Shown here: in pieces, positions 8,129 to 15,787 of the stretch
Layout of the letters: each line of letters opens with the position of its first letter
How positions within the stretch are numbered: position 1 is the first letter of the stretch
NCBI RefSeq assembly: GCF_002224125.1
Contig: NZ_NCSM01000015.1
Span: 148,933 to 212,932, forward strand
Length of the DNA stretch: 64,000 nt
DNA from: Streptomyces sp. NBS 14/10
GTDB taxonomy: Bacteria; Actinomycetota; Actinomycetes; Streptomycetales; Streptomycetaceae
Reading direction: 5' to 3'
Notes under the pieces: generated by a model
Told to the model about the DNA's origin: nothing
The model's input: the letters and a program-made list of their open reading frames with translations, nothing else
Databases searched by the model: none
Program-made: the position numbers and the translations under genes

Positions 8129-9772
8129 TCATCGGGTGGTTGCGGACCGCAGTGCGGCATGGGCCGCTTCGAGCCGCTGGGATTCCTCGCGTGGGGAATG
8201 GTCCCCCGAGGCGTCGTCGGCCCATGCCAGCAGTCGGTGAAAGTGCTTGTCGGCCGCGTTCGCGACGACGCGGGGGCGGCCGAGGGCGACCTCGCCACTC
8301 GTCCCGTCGATGGTGATGAGGGTGCCGTCGCCGATGGTGCGCCCGCCGGCCGTGACGGTGCCGTTGCCGGCATCGACGGTCAGGTCGGCGACGCCCACGA
8401 CCGCGGGCCTTTCCATGGCTCGTGCGACGACCGCGGCGTGGCTGGCCGGCCCGCCGCGAGCAGTGACGATCCCCGTGGCGGCGGCGAGGCCGTGCATGTC
8501 ATGGGGAGAGGTCTCCGGGCGCACCAGGATGACCGGGGTGCCGTCTTGGGCCATGCGTACCGTTCGGTCCGCCGTGGTCGCCACGTGGCCGACCGCGACA
8601 CCGGGGCAGGCGCCGAGGCCGCGGGCGAAGACGTCGGCCTCCTCGGATGACGCGATGCGTGGCGTACGGACCTGACGGAGATGGCTCGGTGAGATCCTGA
8701 GCAGCGCTTCGTGCCGTTCGATGATCCGCTCGTCGGCGAGTTCGGTGGCCACGCGCACCGCGGCACCTCCGGCGAACCGTCCGGGCCGGACCTGCAGCAT
8801 CCACAACTCGCCCGCCTGGAACGTGAATTCGACATAACAGGCGTCGCGGTAGTGTCCTTCGATCCGGCTCAGGGCGTCGAGCAGCTCCGCCCACACCGCC
8901 GGCTCCCGCTCGGCGAGTTCGCGCAGCGGCCGGGTCGTCGATCTGCCGGAGACGACGTCCTCTCCTTGGTGCCCGAACAGGACTTCGCCGAATGGGATGT
9001 TCTCACCGGTGTTGGGATCGCGGCTGAACGCGACTCCGGTGCCGCTGTGGTCGTCGCGGTTCCCGAACACCATCGCCTGGACGATCACGGCTGTTCCGAG
9101 GTCGTGCGGGATGTCGTGCAACGCGCGATAGGTTCGGGCGCGTGGTGTGTCCCAGGACGAGAACACGGCCTCGACCGCCGACGCCAGCTGGCGGGCCGCG
9201 TCGTCGGGAACCGGCTGTCCGCACCGTTTCCGAACGAATTCCTCTACTGCCTTCATCGCATCGGCGAGGCGTGTTTCCTCGTCCTCGGTTCCGCGCCCGG
9301 GATCTTCTCCGTGGATGGCTCTCACATCGCCCGCGTCCGCGTTCGTGACCGCGGAGGCGAAACTCGACAGGAAGCGCAGCCGCGCGTTCAGTGCGAACGG
9401 CCGGTCGCCCGTCTCGACGGCAAGGCCCGCGGTGGCTTCGGTCGTGAGGCCGAGGTTGAGGATCGTGCTCATCATGCCGGGCATCGATACACCGGCCCCG
9501 GAGCGCACGGAGACCGCCAGCGGCCTCCCGGGTCCGCCGAAGGCGCGCCCGGTGGTGAGTTCGAGGTCGGCGATGGCCGTCGCGAGTTCGTCGTCGAGCC
9601 CGTCGGGCAGACATGCGTCCCGTAGGAAGACACGGCATGCCTGCGTGGTGATGACGAACCCGGCCGGCACCGGCAACCCGAGGCGGTGCAGGAGGACCAG
9701 GCCGAGTGCCTTGCCACCCAGTGTCTCCGCCGCCTCCTCGACCTGGGCGGAGATCGTGCGAACCCATCTCAT
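8129..9772 (-). CDS. PPDK-like PEP/pyruvate-binding protein lacking the C-terminal barrel
   Basis: About 547 residues from ATG 9772, which overlaps the stop of the upstream gene as ATGA. The N-terminal ATP-grasp domain of pyruvate phosphate dikinase is clear (LGGKALGLVLLHRLGLPVPAGFVIT, SVRSGAGVSMPGMMSTILNLGL, SSWDTPRARTYR, AFSRDPNTGE, DACYVEFTFQ, LWMLQVRPGR). The mobile phosphohistidine domain follows (GIVTARGGPASHAAVVARAMERPAVVG, with the catalytic His in SHAA). The protein then stops: the about 340-residue C-terminal PEP/pyruvate barrel of full PPDK is absent. It may transfer phosphate from ATP to the histidine and use another acceptor or subunit. The partner just upstream may be regulatory. 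Confidence 0.8.
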   Translation of the reverse strand: MRWVRTISAQVEEAAETLGGKALGLVLLHRLGLPVPAGFVITTQACRVFLRDACLPDGLDDELATAIADLELTTGRAFGGPGRPLAVSVRSGAGVSMPGMMSTILNLGLTTEATAGLAVETGDRPFALNARLRFLSSFASAVTNADAGDVRAIHGEDPGRGTEDEETRLADAMKAVEEFVRKRCGQPVPDDAARQLASAVEAVFSSWDTPRARTYRALHDIPHDLGTAVIVQAMVFGNRDDHSGTGVAFSRDPNTGENIPFGEVLFGHQGEDVVSGRSTTRPLRELAEREPAVWAELLDALSRIEGHYRDACYVEFTFQAGELWMLQVRPGRFAGGAAVRVATELADERIIERHEALLRISPSHLRQVRTPRIASSEEADVFARGLGACPGVAVGHVATTADRTVRMAQDGTPVILVRPETSPHDMHGLAAATGIVTARGGPASHAAVVARAMERPAVVGVADLTVDAGNGTVTAGGRTIGDGTLITIDGTSGEVALGRPRVVANAADKHFHRLLAWADDASGDHSPREESQRLEAAHAALRSATTR

Positions 9773-10410
9773 CGCCGCATCCCGAGGGTGGCCAGCAGGT
9801 CTTCGTGCAGCTCCGCCCATACGGTGTGGTACGAGGCGGTGCTGTCGGTCACGTACTCCAGCGCGCCGGAGGCGGCGCGACCGAGGGCTCCGGCGAGACG
9901 GTCGCGGTAACGGCCGAATCGCGGCAGTGCCGCGGACAGCTCGGCACAGACGGGGGCGGCGCGTCGGTCGAGATCGGCGAATCGGTCGAGGACCCGGGAG
10001 TCGTAGGCGGGGTCGCTGTGGTCGTTGGCGTTCACGATGCCGTCGACGGTGCGAAGTTGCCATGCCGCGCAGAGGTCGAGCAGCTCCGGGTTGAGGACGA
10101 GAAACCGGTCGAATGCCGCCTCAACGGCTCCGCGGGCGTTGGCCGAGGTGAGTTCGTCGGTGATGCGCTCGGCGTCGGCGGCGCGGCCGGCGTCCGTGAG
10201 CAGCCAGCAGGGCATGCCGCCGCCGGATATCCGTGTGACGAGGCCCTCGGCCCCCAGATCGATGAGCTCGGACTCGATGTCGGACTCGTCGAGTCCCGTA
10301 ACCCCATGGAGGCGGGTGGGGCTGGCGGCGCCGGCACAGCGCAGGGCATGCAGCACCAACAGCTTGGCGTCGGTCGACATCGCGTCGACCTCGAACCCCT
10401 TGCCACTCAC
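9769..10410 (-). CDS. Winged-helix protein partnered with PPDK-like enzyme
   Basis: About 213 residues. I chose GTG 10410 because GGAGG sits six bases upstream (complement of 10417-10421); an internal ATG at 10380 is the alternative. Residues 10-85 look like a winged helix (AKLLVLHALRCAGAASPTRLHGVTGLDESDIESELIDLGAEGLVTRISGGGMPCWLLTDAGRA). The C-terminal 110 residues are helical and end in SYHTVWAELHEDLLATLG. The gene overlaps the PPDK-like gene by four bases, implying translational coupling and a joint function. It is divergent from the TetR-type gene at 10497. Role uncertain: a DNA-binding regulator or an accessory subunit of the shortened enzyme. Confidence 0.7.
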   Translation of the reverse strand: MSGKGFEVDAMSTDAKLLVLHALRCAGAASPTRLHGVTGLDESDIESELIDLGAEGLVTRISGGGMPCWLLTDAGRAADAERITDELTSANARGAVEAAFDRFLVLNPELLDLCAAWQLRTVDGIVNANDHSDPAYDSRVLDRFADLDRRAAPVCAELSAALPRFGRYRDRLAGALGRAASGALEYVTDSTASYHTVWAELHEDLLATLGMRR

Positions 10411-10438
10411 ATTCAACCTCCGATGTTCACGTTTTCTG

Positions 10439-10453
10439 GATGACGTCGTCATC
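10439..10453. promoter_or_regulatory. Perfect 7-1-7 operator dyad
   Basis: GATGACG-T-CGTCATC lies between the divergent winged-helix and TetR genes. A TATCAT -10-like hexamer for the TetR gene is at 10467-10472. The dyad is the likely TetR autoregulatory operator and could also act on the PPDK operon. Confidence 0.55.
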
Positions 10454-10496
10454 TGGATGCTGTTTGTATCATGCCATGGGAGCGGAAGGGGACACG

Positions 10497-11630
10497 ATGG
10501 CGAGACTGACGCGCGCCCAGCAGCAGGAGCGGACCCGCGCGGCGGTGCTGGTCGCGGCCCGGGAGGAGTTCGCCGAGCACGGCTACGCCGAGGCCAAGGT
10601 CGACCGGATCGCCGAGCGAGCCGAACTGACCAGGGGCGCGGTCTACTCCAACTTCACCGGCAAGCGCGCGCTCTACCTTGCGGTGCTCGCCGACGCCGCC
10701 GAACGGGCCAGGGCCCGCGCCGAACCGCCAGTGGCATCGGCCGACTCCGCCGGGCGCGCGCTCGGCACCTTCGCCCGGGTCTGGCTCGAACGACTGCCCC
10801 TCGCCGGCGACACTCCGGGGAGCGGGCATCTCCAGTTGCGTTCGCTGTCCGGAGTGCTCGACACCGAGCCGGCCAGGACCGCGCTGGCCGAACTCGTCCG
10901 GTTCGAAGCCCTGCTGCTCGCCCTGGCACTCGAGTCGCGCCCCGCGGCGCGCGGCCGGATGGTGCGACCGGCCCAGCTGGCGCTGACCCTCCTCCACGGA
11001 GCGGCCGGTCTCGCGGAGAACGCCCCCGGGGTCGGTGACCCGTTCGACCTGGCCCGCGCCGCCGAGCACCTGGCCGACATCGCCGTGAACGACGACGCTG
11101 AGCCACCGCACCTGCCCTTCATTGCCCGGGCACAGCCGGCGGCAGACCCGTGGGCGGCGCCCCGAGGCCTCGCCGACGAGATCACCGGCCGCGCGGTCGA
11201 CCTCGCCGACGACGGCGTGGTCGTCGTGCTGGGCGTGAGCCGTCTGTCCGCGGCCGAGGAGGCGGTCCGCTCGGCCCGGCCGGGTGACGCGGTGACGATC
11301 GTCGTCGCCACGAGCGACCCGGCCGAGACCGGTCGACTGGCCCGCCTCCGTATCGTCGATCTCGTCGCCTGCCTGCGCCGGGTGTTCGCAGCCGAGGAAC
11401 TACCGCGGCCGCGCATCGTCTTCGACGACGGTGGCACGGTTCCCGCGGCCCTCGGCAGGACCTCGGTCGACGACCTCACCGAGGTCGCGATCCGGGTGCG
11501 CGACGGGCTGATCGTGGCACACGCGGACGGCCGCGGCGCCGGCCACGCCGTGGCCGACACCGGCGCCCCACGCCGTGGCCGCGGCACGACGGCGGCGAGC
11601 CGGAGAGACCTGCGGACGGGGCCTGAATGA
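10497..11630 (+). CDS. TetR-family regulator with extended C-terminal domain
   Basis: About 377 residues from ATG 10497 (GGAAGGGG at 10484-10490 upstream). The N-terminal HTH is typical: TRAAVLVAAREEFAEHGYAEAKVDRIAERAELTRGAVYSNFTGKRALYLAVL. TetR proteins are usually about 200 residues; this one has an additional 170-residue extension (DEITGRAVDLADDGVVVVLGVSRLSAAEEAVRSARPGDAVTIVV to the end) with alternating strands and helices, suggesting an extra sensory or nucleotide-type domain. The last codons overlap the AraC-type gene as ATGA, so the two are coupled. A perfect dyad upstream is the probable operator. Confidence 0.8.
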   Translation: MARLTRAQQQERTRAAVLVAAREEFAEHGYAEAKVDRIAERAELTRGAVYSNFTGKRALYLAVLADAAERARARAEPPVASADSAGRALGTFARVWLERLPLAGDTPGSGHLQLRSLSGVLDTEPARTALAELVRFEALLLALALESRPAARGRMVRPAQLALTLLHGAAGLAENAPGVGDPFDLARAAEHLADIAVNDDAEPPHLPFIARAQPAADPWAAPRGLADEITGRAVDLADDGVVVVLGVSRLSAAEEAVRSARPGDAVTIVVATSDPAETGRLARLRIVDLVACLRRVFAAEELPRPRIVFDDGGTVPAALGRTSVDDLTEVAIRVRDGLIVAHADGRGAGHAVADTGAPRRGRGTTAASRRDLRTGPE

Positions 11631-12130
11631 CCCGGTTCCGGGAGCGGCGGGTCCCGGTGAGCGGGGCGGGTCCCGGTGACCGCACCATGGGTCCCGTGGC
11701 CCATGTTCCGATCGCTCGTCATCTGCTCCGCGCCAGGGATCTAGCGGACGCCCGCTACTCCGAGGCACTCACCGTGGCCGGGATGGCCGCGGCCGCCGCG
11801 CTGTCCCCGGCCCACTTCAGCCGCTGCTTCAAGGCCGCGTTCGGCGAGTCGCCGCACCAGTACCTGCTGACCCGTCGCCTGGAGCGGGCCGCCGCCCTGC
11901 TGCTTGCGACCGACTGGACGGTGGCCGAGATCGGCGTGGCCGTCGGTGTGCGGAGCATCGGTTCGTTCACGACGAGTTTCCGCAGGATGTACGGGATGTC
12001 CCCGCAGGCGTACCGCGCGGCGCATCCGCCCGCCGCTCGGCATGTCCGCATCCCCCGCTGTGTGGCGATGGCCTACGGTCGGCCACGGAACCGCACGTTT
12101 CGAGAAGACACGGCGTTGCCGGCTGCTTAG
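11627..12130 (+). CDS. AraC-family regulator, DNA-binding domain only
   Basis: A 167-residue AraC/XylS-type protein consisting essentially of the double HTH: IARHLLRARDLADARYSEALTVAGMAAAAALSPAHFSRCFKAAFGESPHQYLLTRRLERAAALL, then TVAEIGVAVGVRSIGSFTTSFRRMYGMSPQAYR, the family signature. There is no separate sensor domain. This stand-alone form is commonly found next to a VOC (glyoxalase-like) gene, as here, where the VOC gene follows 32 bases later. Start ATG 11627 overlaps the TetR stop. The pair may share regulation of the VOC enzyme. Confidence 0.85.
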   Translation: MTRFRERRVPVSGAGPGDRTMGPVAHVPIARHLLRARDLADARYSEALTVAGMAAAAALSPAHFSRCFKAAFGESPHQYLLTRRLERAAALLLATDWTVAEIGVAVGVRSIGSFTTSFRRMYGMSPQAYRAAHPPAARHVRIPRCVAMAYGRPRNRTFREDTALPAA

Positions 12131-12162
12131 CGTCGTTTCCAGGCAACTTGCGAGGAGCGGCC

Positions 12163-12600
12163 ATGACGACGATCAAGATCGCGAATGCGCAGTTCTGGGT
12201 GCACGACCAGGACGAGGCGCTTGACTTCTACACCCGGAAACTCGGCTGGGAGGTCCGGGCGGATGTGACGATGGAGGCATGGAGCTTCCGGTGGCTGTGC
12301 GTCGCCCCGCCCGGCGGGGGCGGTCCGGCGCTGGTGCTGATGCCAGTACCCGGGCAGCCGATGCTGGATGACGCGAGCAGTGCCCAGCTGTCGGATCTGG
12401 TGGCCAAGGGCGCGGGTGGCACCCTGTTCCTGGAGACCGACGACTGCCAGGCCGCGTATGACGAGCTGTCCGCCCGTGGTGTCGAGTTCAACGACCCGCC
12501 GACGGCGCAGCCGTACGGGATCGACACGTCGTTCCGGGACCCGTCGGGCAACAACATCCGGCTCACGCAGGTGCTGGAGTTCGATCCGGAACGGCACTGA
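12163..12600 (+). CDS. VOC (glyoxalase/bleomycin-resistance-like) family protein
   Basis: About 145 residues with two babab modules. N-terminal: IKIANAQFWVHDQDEALDFYTRKLGWEVRAD. C-terminal: GGTLFLETDDCQAAYDELSARGVEFNDPPTAQPYGIDTSFRDPSGNNIRLTQ. This resembles VOC proteins paired with AraC-type regulators in actinobacteria. Start ATG 12163 has GAGGAG a few bases upstream. Third gene of the TetR-AraC-VOC set. The substrate is unknown; members bind metals or sequester small toxic molecules. Confidence 0.85.
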   Translation: MTTIKIANAQFWVHDQDEALDFYTRKLGWEVRADVTMEAWSFRWLCVAPPGGGGPALVLMPVPGQPMLDDASSAQLSDLVAKGAGGTLFLETDDCQAAYDELSARGVEFNDPPTAQPYGIDTSFRDPSGNNIRLTQVLEFDPERH

Positions 12601-12695
12601 GCTCCCCAGCCCAACACTTTCTCCGTCACTGCCGTCACATCGGCGGCCTCTGGAGGCTCATCCCGGTGAGCCTTGACGATGGGATGGTGTGACTG

Positions 12696-13572
12696 GTGAA
12701 CGAGAGCGAGCTGCTGGCCGAGCGCTTCGAGCGGGAGCGCCCGCGGCTGCGTGCGGTGGCATATCGGATGCTGGGTTCGGTGACGGAGGCCGACGACGCG
12801 GTGCAGGACGCCTGGCTTCGGCTGAGCCGGTCCGACGAGGAGCAGATTGACAACCTCAGCGGATGGCTGACCACCGTCGTCGCGCGGGAGTGCCTGCACC
12901 AGTTGCGGTCCCGACGGCGCCGCCGGGAAGACCCGCTGGTCGAGCACCTGCCCGACCCGGTCGTCCGGGCCGGAGACCCCGACCCCGAGCAGGAGGCGCT
13001 GCTGGCCGACGCGGTGGGCCTGGCGCTGCTCGTCGTACTCGAGCGGCTCACCCCGGCAGAACGGTTGGCGTTCGTGCTGCACGACATGTTCGGCCTGCCC
13101 TTCGACGAGATCGCCCACATCATCGACCGAAACCCCGCGGCCGCACGGAAGCTCGCCAGCCGAGCGCGGCGCAGGGTCAGCGGCGGAGATCCCTCGGCCC
13201 GACCGGGATCTCGCGCGCCAGCGCAAGGTGGTCTACGCGTTCTACGCGGCGGCGCGGACGGCCGATCTCGACGCCCTCATCCAGGTCCTCGCCCCCGATG
13301 TCGTGCAGCGTACCGAGTTCGGTGCCACCCGCCCGCCGAGCGTCGTCCGCGGTGCGGCGGCGGTGGCCGAGCAAGCCCGTGCGCCCCACGGTGGCGAACT
13401 GCGCTCCGTCCTGGTCAACGGCACGGTCGGCGCGCTGGTCACCCGGGATGGACAACCGTACTCCGTCATCGCCTTCACGGTCACCGGCGACAAGATCGCC
13501 AGGATCGACGTCATCCGCAACGCCGACCGCGTCCGCATCCTCGCGTCCAGCGTCCTCGGCCAGGCCGAGTGA
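12696..13572 (+). pseudogene. ECF sigma factor with SnoaL-type C-terminal domain, frameshifted
   Basis: From GTG 12696 a SigJ/ECF41-like sigma factor is encoded: region 2 (LRAVAYRMLGSVTEADDAVQDAWLRLSR, then NLSGWLTTVVARECLHQLRSRRRR) and region 4 (LTPAERLAFVLHDMFGLPFDEIAHIIDRNPAAARKLASRARRRV). Homology continues in the +1 frame from about 13190 (PRPDRDLARQRKVVYAFYAAARTADLDALIQVLAPDVV through DKIARIDVIRNADRVR to the stop at 13570-13572). That part is the SnoaL-like domain that normally follows in one chain. One extra base between about 13180 and 13192 explains the break. Otherwise intact; a sequencing indel is possible. Confidence 0.85.
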
Positions 13573-13574
13573 GC

Positions 13575-13612
13575 GGTCCGGCCCGGTGCGCGGTGCGCAC
13601 CGGGCCGGGACC
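13575..13612. terminator. Bidirectional terminator between sigma factor and YCII gene
   Basis: A GC-rich hairpin with arms at 13575-13591 and 13595-13612 (17-18 bp, one bulge, three-base loop, based on CCGGCCCGGTGCGC). It lies exactly between the stops of two convergent genes. Confidence 0.75.
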
Positions 13613-13969
13613 TCACCAGTATTTGGCGGACGGTCGTACTTCGACCGCGCCACCCAGTCGCGCCTGCGGTACGCGGGATGCGATCGCGATCGCGCTGTCC
13701 AGATCCTCGGCCTCGACCACCAGGAACCCGCCCACCGAGGTGTTGTCGAACGGCCCCTCGGTGGTGACGGCCGAACCGTTCTCCACACGGACGGTCGTCG
13801 CGTCCTTGGGCAGACCCATCGGCGGCGCACCGGTCACGTTCTCCATCGTGCCGATCGCCGCCCAGTCGGCGTACGCCGCCTTGCTGTCCTCCTCCGACAC
13901 CAACTCCGCCTGCGGAGTGCCCGGCAACGGATACGTGCCCTGGTGGATCACCAACACGAACTGCATCAT
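13613..13969 (-). CDS. YCII/DGPF-domain protein
   Basis: A 118-residue ferredoxin-like-fold protein of the YCII (YciI, DGPF) family. It starts MMQFVLVIHQGTYPLPGTP at ATG 13969, with GAGGAGGA just upstream. The family motif appears as TTEGPFDNTSVGGFLVVEAEDLDSAIAIASRVPQARLGGAVEVRP. YCII proteins frequently neighbour ECF sigma factors in actinobacteria, as here. They are thought to act as small oxidoreductase-like or regulatory partners; the biochemical role is unsettled. Complete and convergent with the sigma-factor gene. Confidence 0.85.
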   Translation of the reverse strand: MMQFVLVIHQGTYPLPGTPQAELVSEEDSKAAYADWAAIGTMENVTGAPPMGLPKDATTVRVENGSAVTTEGPFDNTSVGGFLVVEAEDLDSAIAIASRVPQARLGGAVEVRPSAKYW

Positions 13970-14049
13970 GTCCTCCTCATCGAGTGCGCCCTTCGCACAC
14001 CCATGAGCCCGGGCATCACACCGATGTGACCTCTCAGGTCTTTCCGGTG

Positions 14050-14682
14050 TCAGGCGGAGCTTTTCACGTGACGGACCAGCCATGTGAGCATGGGGTCCAG
14101 ATCGTCGGCGGCCGCGAGGACCTTGCCGACGGCTTCAGGGGTGTGGAGCCAGTCGTCGCAGCCGAGGGGTTGGGCAGCGATCAGCGAGCGGTGGCGCAGC
14201 AGGTCCGCGCGGAAGTGGTCGGACGGATAACCCCGTGGGGGGCGCTTCATCATGTCCCCGGAGATGTCGTAGCCCTTCTGCCGCAAGTCCTCCACGATGG
14301 CGGACAGTTCGCGGCCGCTGCCCTCGGCGGCGACGGCCTTGCGGAACATGGCGACCTGGCCAGGGTCCGGATACCACCAGGCCCCCTGGATCCGCAGGCC
14401 GTCCAGATCGAACCGCAGACCGATCTCGATCTTGCGGCCGAGTCGGATCACCGCGCCCTGGTGCTGCCACCACCAGGAGTTTGTGCGGTAGTGCCAGACA
14501 GAGAAGTCCTCGTACCGTGGATCGGCGTCCGCCACATCGTTCAGCAACGCGATCATCGGCTGCCGGACGAGGCGTTCGCGATCCGCGCGGTACTGCTCGC
14601 GTACCGCGTTTGAGGGCTCGCCCTGCAGGTGCAGTAACACGTCCATGGCTCGCTCCGGCCAGCCGGTGAACCGTACGCTCAT
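14050..14682 (-). CDS. DUF2461 family protein
   Basis: A 210-residue DUF2461-type (TIGR02453-like) protein: SVRFTGWPERAMDVLLHLQGEPSNAVREQYRADRERLVRQPMIALLNDVA at the N-terminus, VWHYRTNSWWWQHQGAVIRLGRKIEIGLRFDLDGLRIQGAWWYPDPGQVAMFRKAV in the middle, and a C-terminal region with YPSDHFRADLLRHRSLIAAQPLG. It starts at ATG 14682. Function is unknown; this is a conserved bacterial family. No operon partners: a strong hairpin (14729-14757) separates it from the upstream gene on the same strand. Confidence 0.75.
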   Translation of the reverse strand: MSVRFTGWPERAMDVLLHLQGEPSNAVREQYRADRERLVRQPMIALLNDVADADPRYEDFSVWHYRTNSWWWQHQGAVIRLGRKIEIGLRFDLDGLRIQGAWWYPDPGQVAMFRKAVAAEGSGRELSAIVEDLRQKGYDISGDMMKRPPRGYPSDHFRADLLRHRSLIAAQPLGCDDWLHTPEAVGKVLAAADDLDPMLTWLVRHVKSSA

Positions 14683-14728
14683 GCTGGCACCATAACCCAC
14701 CCATGATCCCTTCAAGGACGTGGTACGA

Positions 14729-14757
14729 CGTGCCGGGAGGAAGTACCTCCCGGCACG
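14729..14757 (-). terminator. Hairpin terminator of the coiled-coil winged-helix gene
   Basis: Perfect 12-bp inverted repeat (CGTGCCGGGAGG / CCTCCCGGCACG) with a 5-base loop, about 60 bases beyond the stop of the minus-strand gene ending at 14819. Confidence 0.7.
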
Positions 14758-14818
14758 CGGGAGGTCGTGTGCCGGGCAGACTGACTGGAGCGCAGCGCAG
14801 GAGACGCGTTTTGAGGTT

Positions 14819-15451
14819 TCAGGAAGGGGATGCCGCGCTGGGCTCAGAGGTACCGGCGGCCGCGTCCGGGGTGGTAGCCGAGTAGAAGACGGACTTCTGC
14901 TGCTTGGTGCGGTGTACTTGGCCCTTGGCGACGAGCGATTCGAGAGTGCTGCGTACGACGGTGGCCTTGACCTCGCGGTCCGGCAGAGCCTGGGTGAGGG
15001 CAGCGGTGACCTCGGTCGCGGAGCGCGGTTCACCGTGCTGGATGAGGTCATCACGGATGAGGTCCCGGAGCGTGGGCACACCGGTTTCTCTCACCTGCTT
15101 GGAACGGCTCCTGTCCGACTCTGCCCCCTTCCGCTTGCCGGTGGTCGTGTTGGCGTTCTTCTTCGGCTTGCGCGCTGCCGGCAGTGCTGCGGACTTCGGC
15201 GCAGCGGACACACCGTCCGCAGAGCCGCTGACCTCGGCGTTCTCCGGTACGTCGGCGGCGGATTCGCCACCGAGGGTCTGCCGCATGCTGAGCAGGAGCA
15301 CCCGGTTGTTCTCGAGCACCGACAGTTGCCGTTGCAGCGTCGAGATTTCGGTGCTCAGGCGTTCGTGTTCGGCGGAGTTGCGTTCGAGATCTGCGGTGAT
15401 CTGTGCCGCGTACTGGGACTTCAGATTGGTGTTGTCGGTAGAGGTGTCCAC
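14819..15451 (-). CDS. Coiled-coil protein with C-terminal winged-helix-like domain
   Basis: About 210 residues. I chose the second of two adjacent GTG codons (15451) because GGGAG lies six bases upstream. Residues 5-60 form a coiled coil (YAAQITADLERNSAEHERLSTEISTLQRQLSVLENNRVLLL). A Lys/Arg/Ser/Thr-rich disordered linker (RKPKKNANTTTGKRKGAESDRSRSKQVRE) leads to a winged-helix-like domain (PTLRDLIRDDLIQHGEPRSATEVTAALTQALPDREVKATVVRSTLESLVAKGQVHRTKQQKSVFY). The architecture suggests a dimeric regulatory or nucleoid-type protein. No specific family is recognised. Confidence 0.7.
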   Translation of the reverse strand: MDTSTDNTNLKSQYAAQITADLERNSAEHERLSTEISTLQRQLSVLENNRVLLLSMRQTLGGESAADVPENAEVSGSADGVSAAPKSAALPAARKPKKNANTTTGKRKGAESDRSRSKQVRETGVPTLRDLIRDDLIQHGEPRSATEVTAALTQALPDREVKATVVRSTLESLVAKGQVHRTKQQKSVFYSATTPDAAAGTSEPSAASPS

Positions 15452-15787
15452 CACAAGCTCCCTCGTCTGGGGGCGCAATCAATGTTGGTGCTGGATGGTA
15501 CATGTACGCGATGGCTACGGGGGCCGCTGCGGAGGCTTGAGTGAACTCGGTGGTGTACGGGGCGAAGTGCCCACCGGGGATCGTCTACGGGGCCCTACGG
15601 GGGGGTAACCCCAAGCACCGCCCTGAGGACAGCGCATCGGCGCGTCAGGGGGAGAGCCGGATGGGCCGATCCCCTCTCCGCTGGTGGGATGGTCGCCGAC
15701 CGCCGGCTCCGGGGGCGAAACAGCCGCGGGCCACAGCCTGAGCGGTCTCTGAAGGCACAGGCAACCCGAACAGGAAAGGGATCCATC
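15452..15787. other. Intergenic region between divergent genes
   Basis: 336 bases without a convincing gene, between the coiled-coil gene and the secreted hydrolase. The middle has repeated TACGGGG words (around 15555, 15590 and 15597) and a run of G at 15598-15604. I see no clear promoter hexamers. AGGAAAGGG at 15771-15779 is the ribosome site of the hydrolase. Confidence 0.4.

Noticed and set aside
13150..13200. Programmed frameshifting in the ECF sigma gene
   Set aside because: No convincing slippery heptamer or downstream structure; an insertion error or decay is simpler.
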